Source of the DNA: Streptomyces sp. DG2A-72 | GTDB taxonomy: Bacteria > Actinomycetota > Actinomycetes > Streptomycetales > Streptomycetaceae | Direction of reading: 5' to 3' | Assembly (NCBI RefSeq): GCF_030499575.1 | Contig: NZ_JASTLC010000001.1 | Coordinates: 7,216,001 to 7,280,000, forward strand | DNA length: 64,000 bases | Shown: positions 34,487 to 43,183 of the stretch, in pieces | Layout: each line of letters opens with the position of its first letter | Position numbering within the stretch: the stretch's first letter is position 1 | Translations under genes and position numbers: made by a program | Notes under the pieces: generated by a model | Told to the model about the DNA's origin: nothing | The model's input: the letters and a program-made list of their open reading frames with translations, nothing else | Databases searched by the model: none

Positions 34487-35281
34487 GCCGAGCACCCCAT
34501 ACGCCAGGCAAGAGAAGTACCCGGCGACACCGGCAGGCGAATTCGACGCGCTGTTCCAGGGCGAGGCCCGCGCTGGCGGCTTCAGCCGGGTGGCCCGGAT
34601 CGTGGATCCGCCGCTGACGCCGGAGATTGAGCCGTTCCCCATCCTCTCCTCCGATCTGCTGCACCACCTCGCCGCTGCCCTGAGGCAGGAGGAGAGTGAC
34701 GTCCTAGCTGCCCTCGGGTGTGGGCGCGGCGGCCCCGGCCTTTGGCTGGCCCACTCAGCCCACGCCGACCTGGTCGGAGTCGACTTCTCGCCGGTCGCGG
34801 TGGCCCAGCTCGGCAACGAGCCGCCGCGCTTGCGATGGCAGGTAGGGCCCACTTCGTGGTGAACGACCTGACCAGCACCGGACTTCGGGATACGAGCGTG
34901 TCAGCGGCCGTCTCCATCGACGCACTTCAATACGCCGACCATCGCGCGCCGGCAGCCGACGGGACACGCCGGATTCTTCGTCGGGGTGGACGTCTCGTTG
35001 TCACTGGTTGGCACCCGCTCAGCTTCGGCGACTCACGGTTGCCCGAGCGGCATCGTCACACCGACTGGCCCACCGTGCTGAGCGCCGCCAATTTCACCGC
35101 TGTGGAATGCCAGGCCCGGCCCGCTGGACCGACACCTACCAGTGCATCTACCGCGTCGCGCTCCAGCTGGGCGACCCGGGCGCGGAACGCCGCGCTCGCC
35201 GGTCTACAGAGCGAAGCCCTGTGGCGGCTACCCACCGCCCACCTCCTGAGCCGGATTGCCGCTACCGCAATCGCCAGCTGA
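34476..35281 (+). pseudogene. SAM-dependent methyltransferase broken by frameshifts
   Basis: Three frames are needed to follow one class I methyltransferase. The first carries the fold to ALGCGRGGPGLWLAHSA and LVGVDFSPVAVAQ. Near 34840 it passes to HFVVNDLTSTGLRD and VSAAVSIDALQYAD. Near 35115 it passes to WTDTYQCIYRVALQLGDPG, then back to LAGLQSEALWRL. At least three shifts are required, so it is inactive unless the assembly has errors. It is the last gene of the pentapeptide operon and overlaps the ATP-grasp gene by 11 bp. Confidence 0.8.
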
Positions 35282-35474
35282 AGTCGGGTAACACCATGAG
35301 CTGATCTAGCGTGACGAGCTCGACCGGGCGCCGTCGGAAGGAGTACTGCGAGACGGTGTACGCAGTGCGCTCGCTGGTTTCCGGATGTCCGTTCATGGTC
35401 GCGTCAGAGCCGCCACCGCGAGACGCCTTCACCGAACGACAATGGCCTGGTGCGAGCTGGTGGCGTGAGCCGTC

Positions 35475-36461
35475 TCAGGTCAGGCTGGCCAACACCGCCC
35501 TCATCGCGGAGTAGCTCTCGCGTACCCCGTCGGTGTTGGAAAGGCGGTGGCGCTCCAGGCGGATGGCGCCGAGGTGCCGGGCTTCGTAGATCCGCGAGCG
35601 CCACATCGCTGCGGCAGAGCGATCCGGCAGGCCGTAGCTCTCCCAGAACGCCTCCCGTTCGTCAGGCTTCGCCATCGCCATCCGGATCGTCCAGTCAGCG
35701 GGCCTGTCCCCCCACCACGTGCGGTCCATGTCGAGTACTCCGGTGATCTCCGGCTCCAGCGAGGTCCCGTCGAGCATCACGTTGACGGTCCAGAGGTCGC
35801 CGCTCAAAAGCCGGGGTTCGGTGATCTCGTCGAGGACGGCACGCTCATGCTCGGCCACGGCGGCGACCTTGCGCAGATCGGCGGCGTCCAGACCGACGCT
35901 GTCCAGGTCGGTGGCGATCTCCTCCAAGGACGCGATCACCGCCTCGCTCCAGGTGCCGTACGCCGGACCGGCGACGGGCCCGAAGTGCGGGCCGCGTACA
36001 GCGTGCACGTCGCGGGCGATCGTGCCCATCTGCCGGAAGAACGCGGGCCAGAGTGCGCGGGGATAGTCGCCGAGGCGGTCCGGGGCGGGGACACCGTCGA
36101 GGAGAGTCTGGACCATGTAGTCCCGGCCGATCACCTCATGCGACCAGTCCGCAGCGATCACCTGCGGCATGAGCGGTGCGATCACCGCGAGCCACGGCAC
36201 GCTGGCGTACTCGTTGCGCATCAGCTGGTGCTCGGAGCGGAACTGCCGCCCTGGCTCCGGGGCAACCCGCAGGATGACTGGCCGCTCCTGGCCTTCGAGT
36301 TCGATCCGGTAGGTGTTGTTGTACATGCCCGCGCCCAACTCGGTGGCAGACAGGACCCGGGCGTCGGCACCGAAGACTCGTCGGCAGATCCCCCGGACCT
36401 CGTTGATGGTCACCGACTGCTGGAACGCCCCAGAAGCGCGCTCAATCGGCCGGAAGTCCAT
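35475..36461 (-). CDS. Aminoglycoside phosphotransferase-fold protein
   Basis: A 328-residue APH-family protein. LSGDLWTVNVML is the catalytic loop (the usual His before Gly-Asp is Ser) and VLDMDRTWWGDRPAD is the metal site. ATG at 36461 has GGGAG six bases upstream. A fragment of a close relative survives at 18.86 kb. It converges on the broken methyltransferase and may give resistance or act on an unrelated metabolite. Confidence 0.85.
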   Translation of the reverse strand: MDFRPIERASGAFQQSVTINEVRGICRRVFGADARVLSATELGAGMYNNTYRIELEGQERPVILRVAPEPGRQFRSEHQLMRNEYASVPWLAVIAPLMPQVIAADWSHEVIGRDYMVQTLLDGVPAPDRLGDYPRALWPAFFRQMGTIARDVHAVRGPHFGPVAGPAYGTWSEAVIASLEEIATDLDSVGLDAADLRKVAAVAEHERAVLDEITEPRLLSGDLWTVNVMLDGTSLEPEITGVLDMDRTWWGDRPADWTIRMAMAKPDEREAFWESYGLPDRSAAAMWRSRIYEARHLGAIRLERHRLSNTDGVRESYSAMRAVLASLT

Positions 36462-36477
36462 ACTGCTCCCCATCACT

Positions 36478-36827
36478 CGGCTTCCCTGGTCCTGTCCCAG
36501 GGCACATTACGACGGAAGCCTCAGAGGGTGGGCAGGAACGCGTCGAGGGTATCCGTTTGAGACAATCGTGGTTCGCAGAGTTGGAGAGGCGGACAGCGAA
36601 CTTGCCGTCACGCTGACGGAGAGGTCCGACCCCTTCAGTGAGCTGCATGAGCATCTCCGTTGGCCACCATGGACGTGATGGCGCCGGCCCTGTGATCCAC
36701 CGACAACATGGCCCACCCCCGCGATACTTGGCGGAGGAGTGCAGGGCCGTTCACATGACGTTGTCAGTTCTCTCCTGTGACTATTGGCGATGCGCTGGCC
36801 ACGGACGGATAGCAGTTCAGCATCCAA
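36478..36827. other. Intergenic stretch without a supported gene
   Basis: Short frames exist on both strands, but none has a ribosome site or recognisable domain. A plus-strand stretch ending HEHLRWPPWT near 36678 could be a gene remnant; I cannot identify it. Confidence 0.4.
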
Positions 36828-37391
36828 TCATTCGCGCATGCCACGCCATCCGTCGGGCCCGTCCGTCCAGGTCGGCATTCGGAGCATGGGCCCAGTGAAT
36901 TCCTCTGGCGTATTGAGTCCGTTAAGGAGTTCGACAATCTTGTCGATATTCGTCAGCCTCCGCGCGCCAGACTCCAGCATGGATAAGAAAGCCTGGCTTA
37001 ACCCGGTGAGGTCGGCCATGTCGCTTTGGCGCAGACCACCTGCCGTGCGAACCAGGTGACACAGTCGGCCAAAGTCGCGGGCGTACAGGGCTTCCTGAAC
37101 GTCAATACGTGCCCATACTTCCGTCGGCACGGTGGGTGCGGGCTCAGCCTGGTGCCGCACGATGCGCGAACAACCGCTGCAATATGGCTCCTCGTTGTAC
37201 CGGCTAAGGACACATCGACACCGTTGGCACCGACGGTTGTGACGCTCCAGATCCGCTTCTGTGGCGCTGTCACGTACGTGGGTGTGCTCCCAAGGCCTGG
37301 AGGTCAAGGTGCGCCCCGCAGCGAGAGGGTCTAGTCCCTTGCTCTGCTGGGAGACGGACGTCCGCATGACCAACACTGTGGAGTCCTTCAT
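36828..37391 (-). CDS. Zinc-ribbon/HTH regulator (paralogue D)
   Basis: A 187-residue family member with a Cys4 ribbon (CQRCRCVLSRYNE, then CSGC), VWARIDVQEALYARDFGRL, HTH (LRQSDMADLTGLSQAFLSML) and the tail FTGPMLR. It is the nearest relative of paralogue B, similar also at DNA level, so one is probably a recent copy of the other. Starts at 37391 (ATG AAG) and 37367 (ATG CGG) are both possible, neither with a clear ribosome site; the frame is open to 37736. It is divergent from the regulator at 37542. Confidence 0.75.
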   Translation of the reverse strand: MKDSTVLVMRTSVSQQSKGLDPLAAGRTLTSRPWEHTHVRDSATEADLERHNRRCQRCRCVLSRYNEEPYCSGCSRIVRHQAEPAPTVPTEVWARIDVQEALYARDFGRLCHLVRTAGGLRQSDMADLTGLSQAFLSMLESGARRLTNIDKIVELLNGLNTPEEFTGPMLRMPTWTDGPDGWRGMRE

Positions 37392-37541
37392 CGTGAGGAG
37401 TATGGGACTCCACCGAAGCGGACCAACTCCCTTGGTCCCAGAGCAGATTTGAAGCACATGCGATGCATCCATGTGGCACCGACGGGCATGACCTGGGTGT
37501 CTGTCCGGTACACGACGTCGAGGAAACTGGGGGTGCAGGTA

Positions 37542-38708
37542 ATGGCACGCAGGCGGCAGCGGCTGGCCGAGCGGCGCCAAGGGGTGGGCCTTACACAGGA
37601 AGCTCTCGCTGAACTGCTGGGCGTCGACCGCTCTACCGTCGTGCGCTGGGAGTCGGGCACGGCTTCTCCTCAGCCGTGGATGCGCCCGCGTCTCGCCTGC
37701 GCCCTCCAGATCTCGATTGATGAACTCGGCCTCCACTTACAGGAAGACATCGGGCAATCAAGCCGTCGGTCCGCGGACAGGGAATCCCTGATCTCGGATG
37801 CCGCCCAAGTGGATCTGATGACGACAGCTGACCTGCGCCGCACATTCGATGAACTCGCGACCAAATACGATGGAGCGCCGTCCTCCAGCCTGCTCGCCAA
37901 GGGCGGAGAGCAGCTCAGCCTGATCACCCTCATGGCACGAAGGGCTTCGCATGGACGAGCGGAGCGAGAGATCCTTGCGCTCCAGGCCGACGCACTGACG
38001 CTCATGGGGCAACTCGTCTGGGATGCTTCACAGCGGCGCGACCATGCCACAGCACGTGACTATTACGACGAAAGCGTCCTGGTCGCCCGCCGTCTTCGCG
38101 ATCCCACGCTCGAAGGACGTGCGCTTCTACGGAACTGCTACGTCGCCCTCTACGGAGCCCAGGACCCACGCAGCGGGTTGAACCTAGCCCTGCACGCCGC
38201 CGACACGGCTCGGTTGACCAGCCCCGCCGTGACTGGCCTGGCGCTCCTTCACGCCGGCGAGGCTCACGCCATGCTTGGTGAGGCGAGGGAGTGCGAGCGG
38301 GCTCTCGCCCAAGCGCAGCGGCAGTTGGAGCAGACAGACGGGATGGACGCGGCAGCCGACCTCGTGTCCACGACGCAGTTCGGCCGTCTGGCGGGGTCGT
38401 GCTATCTGTCGCTCGGACAGCACCGGCGTGCACAGAAGTTCCTTGAGGCAACCGCAGCACAACTGCAAGATCGACGAAAGTCACGCGCGATCGTGCTCGG
38501 GAACCTTACGCTCGCTTACATCCGTCAGCGCGAGATCGATGCAGCCGTGACTACGCTGACCGAGGCCATTGCGGAGTTGGAGGAGACTCGGGGCGGAGGA
38601 GGATTGAACGTGGTCTTCAGCGCGGCACGCGAACTAAGAGCTTGGCGGCAGGAACACATCGTCGCCGATGTCCACGACCGGCTGTTTGCGCTCATGGCAA
38701 CGACGTAG
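37542..38708 (+). CDS. HTH (XRE) regulator with TPR-like region
   Basis: A 388-residue protein. The HTH is at the N-terminus (LAERRQGVGLTQEALAELL, then VDRSTVVRWESGTASP), followed by a linker and helical repeats from about residue 100. It precedes the formyl-THF cyclo-ligase gene by 17 bp and may be co-transcribed with it. The start is set at the ATG directly before the HTH; the frame is open to 37449. Confidence 0.82.
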   Translation: MARRRQRLAERRQGVGLTQEALAELLGVDRSTVVRWESGTASPQPWMRPRLACALQISIDELGLHLQEDIGQSSRRSADRESLISDAAQVDLMTTADLRRTFDELATKYDGAPSSSLLAKGGEQLSLITLMARRASHGRAEREILALQADALTLMGQLVWDASQRRDHATARDYYDESVLVARRLRDPTLEGRALLRNCYVALYGAQDPRSGLNLALHAADTARLTSPAVTGLALLHAGEAHAMLGEARECERALAQAQRQLEQTDGMDAAADLVSTTQFGRLAGSCYLSLGQHRRAQKFLEATAAQLQDRRKSRAIVLGNLTLAYIRQREIDAAVTTLTEAIAELEETRGGGGLNVVFSAARELRAWRQEHIVADVHDRLFALMATT

Positions 38709-38725
38709 ATATGAGGAGAACCTGG

Positions 38726-39451
38726 GTGCCCCCGATGCACGACGACGCCAAGCAACTCGTACGAACCCAGGTCTGGAGGGCCCTCGACGCGGCCGGCGCT
38801 GTCCACGACGACACCGCCTATGGCCGAATCCCCAACTTCAAGGGCTCCGAGCAAGCCGCCGCTCGGCTCGCCGAACTTGACAGGTGGATTACTGCTGACG
38901 TCATCAAATCCGTCCCGGACAAAGCACAGCTTCCTGTTCGCGCGCGTGCTTTGGAAGATGGCAAGCTGGTCTACATGGCGGTGCCGAAGCTGGCCACACC
39001 CAAACCGTTCTACCTGCTTGACCCTGCCGCGCTCGACGTACCGCCGACCGAAGCGGCAACCAGCCGGATTGCCGCGACGATCGCACCGACCGTCGAGGTC
39101 GACGCTCTACGACCGGTGGACGTCGTAGTACTCGGCAGCGTCGCGGTCAACCGCAGCGGTGCTCGCATCGGCAAGGGAGCCGGCTACTCGGACCTCGAAT
39201 TCGCGCTCCTGACAGAGGCCGGACTCGTCGGACCTGACACACTGGTAGTCACGACCGTTCACTCAATACAGGTAATCGACACGCCGATTCCGGTCACCGA
39301 GCACGATGTGAACGTCGACTTGGTCATCACACCCGACGAAGTCATCGAGTGCACTGCTCCGCACAGGCCCAAGGGGATCTTCTGGGACCACCTTGACGGG
39401 GCGAAGATCGCTGCGATTCCGGCCCTGCAAGCGCGCGTGAGCCGCTCGTAG
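38726..39451 (+). CDS. 5-formyltetrahydrofolate cyclo-ligase family protein
   Basis: A 241-residue MTHFS-family protein. The ATP/folate signature RIGKGAGYSDLEFALL lies near residue 155 and NVDLVITPDEVIEC near the end. The family makes 5,10-methenyl-THF from 5-formyl-THF, but several actinobacterial relatives are paralogues of unclear substrate. GTG at 38726 is chosen for GAGGAG seven bases upstream. The 3' end abuts a truncated HEAT-repeat reading frame. Confidence 0.85.
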   Translation: MPPMHDDAKQLVRTQVWRALDAAGAVHDDTAYGRIPNFKGSEQAAARLAELDRWITADVIKSVPDKAQLPVRARALEDGKLVYMAVPKLATPKPFYLLDPAALDVPPTEAATSRIAATIAPTVEVDALRPVDVVVLGSVAVNRSGARIGKGAGYSDLEFALLTEAGLVGPDTLVVTTVHSIQVIDTPIPVTEHDVNVDLVITPDEVIECTAPHRPKGIFWDHLDGAKIAAIPALQARVSRS

Positions 39452-40392
39452 TTGAACTGCAACGGTCAGCAGAAGCGCGGTGCGGCGCGAGCGTTGGGGG
39501 GATCGGGCACACCGTCCTGGCGCTGCTGACCGTCCTTGCTGACGACACGGCCCCGACGGCGGTGCGCACGTCCGCCGCGGACGCGCTCGGCGCCCTGTGG
39601 CACCCGGAGGCCGCTGCGCCCCTCGCGGCCCTGGCTGAGGACGAGGAGCAACCCGGCACCGTGCGCGCCCGCGCCGTGCGGGCCCTCGGCCTGATCGGCG
39701 CGCCGGACACCCTTCCGGTTGTGCTCGCCTGCGCGCGGTCCCCGCACGAGGCGGTACGGGCGCAGGCGGTGACGGCCTTGGGCGCGTTCTCCGTGGCGGA
39801 GGCCGCCCAGGTGCTCGGGGAGTTCGTCACGCACAGCGTGGCGCCGCACGGCACCGAACCCGACATCGCCCGCGCCGCCGTGCACGCCCTAGGCCGGATC
39901 GGCGCCCCAGCCCTGCCCCTCCTTGGCGCGCTCGCCGACGGCGTGGACGATCTGAGCGAGGACCTGGCCGACCGGCTCGTCATGGCGCTCGCCGCCCGCC
40001 CCGAAGCCGAGGCGACCACCGTCCTGGGCCGGCTCGCCGCGTCACCACCCCCGACACTGAAGGCCAGTTACGCCGCTCCCGTCGGAGGACGGCTCGCCAC
40101 GTCACGCCCGGCGCGGGAGGCTGCGTCCGCCGCGCTGACCGAGCGGGGCACACCTGAGCGCCTCACGCCCCTGACGTCGCTCCTCGGCCCCGGCTCGTGG
40201 TCGGGCGCCCACGAGGCTGCCTTACGTTCCCTGCTGAGGATCGGCACTGCAGAGGCGCACGAGCACGTGCTGGCGTACTGCCGCACGATGACGTACCTCT
40301 ACGACTGGCAAGTCGAGGCGCTGGACGCGGTCGCCGAGGCCCGGGGGGTCCGCCTCGGCCGTAGGTCGACAGGTCCCCGCGGCCGTACCTAA
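39451..40392 (+). pseudogene. HEAT-repeat protein lacking its N-terminus
   Basis: The frame carries four or more HEAT-like repeats (for example VRTSAADALGALWHPEA and VRARAVRALGLIGAPD) and is open right back to the stop of the upstream gene without a good start or ribosome site. GTG at 39562 is the first usable start but would begin inside a repeat. It looks like the 3' part of a longer gene joined here by deletion or recombination. It may still be expressed as a short scaffold-like protein. Confidence 0.6.
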
Positions 40393-40472
40393 GCACCACC
40401 TCGGGTCCGAGAAGAGCGAGCGGATATGCCTGTGGATCCGATGGCTCTTAGCCTCCCGTAGGGTCTGCTTCT

Positions 40473-40619
40473 ATGCAGCGGCTGGTGATCTTCGACCTTG
40501 ACTGTCGGTGTGACACGTCATCTCGATGGCTGCTCGCCTTCTGTCCCGTTCCGTCGGAGGCCGAGGTCTCGGAGGAACTGCAACAGAGAATCGTCATGGC
40601 GCACACTCGCGGGCCGTGA
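40473..40619 (+). pseudogene. Possible HAD-hydrolase start fragment
   Basis: A 48-codon frame starts MQRLVIFDLD, the exact look of HAD motif I, then departs from the family after the second Asp. It is probably the 5' stub of a hydrolase cut by rearrangement. Nothing else is seen in 40393-40668. Confidence 0.35.
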
Positions 40620-40668
40620 GCACCGAGTATGACCGTGCGGACTGTTCGAGGGCTTCAGCCACGGGTGA

Positions 40669-41133
40669 TCAATCGACCGGGGGTGGCAGGTCGGCGGCCA
40701 GCAGGCGCTCGTGCAACTCGCCGAGAGCGGTGCGATTGCTGTCGAACCGGAGCACATCGTGGGCCGCTTGGTAGTCCAGCCATTGGATGTCGGTGTGCTC
40801 GTGGGAGATTTTGATCTTCACGTCGGTCAGGTCGGTGGCGAACGAGTGCTCTCGTACGACGTAGGTTCCGACGGGCCAGTTGCCGCGCTCGGCGATGAGC
40901 CGTGCTGGGATGCTGGCTGTGCTCTGCAGCGGATACAGCGGTACGGGCCCGTCGAAGCCGAGTTCTTCACGGGCCTCGCGCGCTGCGGCTTCCTCCGGGC
41001 TCTCGCCGACTTCACCACCTCCAGCCACGGCTTGCCAGACGCTCATGTCCGCGCGTCGCAGAACGGCGAACTCGACCTGATCGCCGACTCGGCGGAACGG
41101 TACGACTAGGACTTGGAAGGGTGCTCGGGGCAC
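40669..41133 (-). CDS. Nudix hydrolase
   Basis: A 154-residue Nudix protein. The Nudix box GGGEVGESPEEAAAREAREE, followed by LGF, matches GX5EX7REUXEE. Short length and surroundings are of the nucleotide or small-molecule pyrophosphatase type. GTG at 41133 has AAGGAG eight bases upstream. It lies 260 bp downstream of the accessory serS on the same strand. Confidence 0.88.
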   Translation of the reverse strand: MPRAPFQVLVVPFRRVGDQVEFAVLRRADMSVWQAVAGGGEVGESPEEAAAREAREELGFDGPVPLYPLQSTASIPARLIAERGNWPVGTYVVREHSFATDLTDVKIKISHEHTDIQWLDYQAAHDVLRFDSNRTALGELHERLLAADLPPPVD

Positions 41134-41392
41134 GCAGGAACTCCTTGGTCGGCGATTGGACGAAGCGTGGATCTGGTCGAGCAGACGCAGATCTTGGCGC
41201 AGATGGTGTCGGTTCTCATGAAGTTCCTCCACGGCCCGAATGACATCGGCGAGATCCGTTGGCTCCCAAAGCAGCAGCCCTGACCCAGCTGCCTGAGCGA
41301 GCAGAATCTGCCTGGAACAGGCCGCGCCGGCCCGTGCGGCGAGGCCTGTCCGAGAGCCGGGCGAGGTCCCGGCTGGACACGCCCGGCCTGAG

Positions 41393-42682
41393 TCACTGTG
41401 AGTTCAGCGCGGCGGTGAGGACGCCGCTAGGGATCCACCTCCGCAGGGCTTCCGGGACCGCCACGGTGCCGTCGGCCCGCTGGTGCTGTTCCAGGAGCGC
41501 CGGCACCAGACGGCTGGTGGCGAGCCCTGAGGCGTTGAGCGTGTGGAGATACGCCGACCTTCCTTGCCCGGGTCGGTAACGGATGTTGCCGCGCCGGGCC
41601 TGATAGTCGCGGGCGTTCGATACCGAGCTGACCTCGACGTACGCTCCGACGCTGGGCAGCCACACCTCGACGTCGTATGTCTTCGCCATTGCTGGGCTCG
41701 TGTCCTGGGCCGCGAGCCGCGTGATCTGGTAGTGCAGATCCAGTTCTGCAACCAACTGCTCCGCTCTGCCGAGGAGTTCTTCGTGGGCGGCGTCCGAGGC
41801 ATCGGGGTGGGTGAACTGGAACAGCTCGACCTTGTTGAACTGGTGCCCGCGCAGGGTCCCCCGCTCGGCCGTTCGGTATCCGCCGGCCTCCTTGCGGTAG
41901 CACGGCGTGTACGCGACGTACCGCTTCGGCAGTTCGGCCTCGGGTAGCGTCTCCTCCCGGTGCAGATTGACCAGCGCCGTCTCCGCGGTCGGCAGCAGGA
42001 ACCGCTCCGGACCTTGCTCGCCCTCCTCCAGGACGAAGACCTCGTCAGCGAACTTTGGGAACTGGCCCGCCGTGTACCCGGCTGCGAACGTCAGCACGTG
42101 CGGTGGCAGCACGAACTCGTAGCCGTCCCGCACATGGGCCTCGACGAAGTAGTTCAGCAGCGCCCATTCGAGGAGCGCGCCGTTTCCCCGGTAGAGCCAG
42201 AAGCCGCTGCCGCCGAGCTTCGTACCCCGTTCGTAGTCGACCAGCCCGAGCGTACGGGCGAGCTCCACGTGGTCCTTCGGTACGAAGCCGAACTTCGGGC
42301 GCTGGCCGATTTCACGGACGACCTCGTTGTTCTCCTTGCCACCGGACGGTACGTCCGCGTCGGGTAGATTCGGCAGCGGATCAAGAAATGACTGCCGTGC
42401 CTCTTCCAGTTCGTCGAGCCGGGTCTCGGCGGCGGTCAACTGTTTGCCGAGGGCGGTCGCCTCTGCGTGCAGGCCTGCCGCATCCTCACCGGCCCTCTGC
42501 CACTTCGCGATCTTGCCCGAGACCTTCTTTCGGTCCCCGCGCAGGCGCTCCACCTCGGTGCGCACCTGCCGGTAGTCATCGTCCAGGCGCAGGAACCCAT
42601 CGAGGTCGACGTGAATTGCCCGCTTGGCCAGCGCCTGCTGGACGTAGACCAGATTCTGGCGAATCAGGGTGACATCGATCAT
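41393..42682 (-). CDS. serS: Seryl-tRNA synthetase, accessory copy
   Basis: A full-length 429-residue class II SerRS. The N-terminal coiled-coil tRNA-binding arm spans roughly residues 30-105. Motif 2 is PCYRKEAGGYRTAERGTLRGHQFNKVE in overlapping parts, and motif 3 is GLATSRLVPALLEQHQ. Streptomyces normally has its housekeeping serS elsewhere, so this copy in accessory DNA is probably special. It could be an inhibitor-resistant variant, as in albomycin producers, or a supplier of seryl-tRNA for biosynthesis, as VlmL does for valanimycin. It is preceded by a T-box leader, and decayed pieces of another SerRS lie at 47.4 kb. Confidence 0.93.
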   Translation of the reverse strand: MIDVTLIRQNLVYVQQALAKRAIHVDLDGFLRLDDDYRQVRTEVERLRGDRKKVSGKIAKWQRAGEDAAGLHAEATALGKQLTAAETRLDELEEARQSFLDPLPNLPDADVPSGGKENNEVVREIGQRPKFGFVPKDHVELARTLGLVDYERGTKLGGSGFWLYRGNGALLEWALLNYFVEAHVRDGYEFVLPPHVLTFAAGYTAGQFPKFADEVFVLEEGEQGPERFLLPTAETALVNLHREETLPEAELPKRYVAYTPCYRKEAGGYRTAERGTLRGHQFNKVELFQFTHPDASDAAHEELLGRAEQLVAELDLHYQITRLAAQDTSPAMAKTYDVEVWLPSVGAYVEVSSVSNARDYQARRGNIRYRPGQGRSAYLHTLNASGLATSRLVPALLEQHQRADGTVAVPEALRRWIPSGVLTAALNSQ

Positions 42683-42714
42683 CCCGGTGCTCCATTCGAT
42701 CAGTCGTCATGACG

Positions 42715-42955
42715 TGATCCCTTGGGAGCGCGGGCGAGAAGGGGCAACTCGCGGTGCCACCGCACCTTCGCCACCACCAGGTAGTGGCCTCATTCACGAC
42801 CCGGTCACGGGGGTCAACCGGCGGGGCATTGGGCCATCCGTGAGGCCGTTCCTCCCCGCACTCGGGAGGGGATTCACCCTGGGGCGCGAGGCTGCCTTCT
42901 CAGCTGCCAGCAGCTCTCTCGGCTCGCGTGATCCCGGGCTACTCGTCTCCGTCAT
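42715..42955 (-). promoter_or_regulatory. T-box riboswitch upstream of accessory serS
   Basis: On the minus strand the leader has GACGGAGACGAGTAGC and CCGAGAGAGCTGCTGG (Stem I landmarks, 42955 to about 42900). The T-box core GGTGGCACCGCG follows at 42750-42762, then a TCTCGCCC-type 3' segment. The variable T-box base is C, which pairs with the G discriminator of bacterial tRNA-Ser, matching the downstream gene. It should sense uncharged tRNA-Ser and raise serS expression. I could not assign the specifier codon. No protein gene is visible in 42683-43183. Confidence 0.75.
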
Positions 42956-43183
42956 TGCGTTGACAGAGAGGTTAGGACGTCAGCCTCGACGTCGGTACCG
43001 AATATCAGCACCGCCCCCTATCCATAGCCTGTGGGTAGAGGGCTTTGGTTCAACACCAGTCGCTGCGCCGGGCACGAATCCTTGCCCGTTTCTCCTGTGA
43101 CCACTGATCGACATGAGGGTGGCTCGGCGTCCATACGGTAGACAGTGGGCCGTGCCGAGTCGCGCACCTCGACAGTAGAAAGA

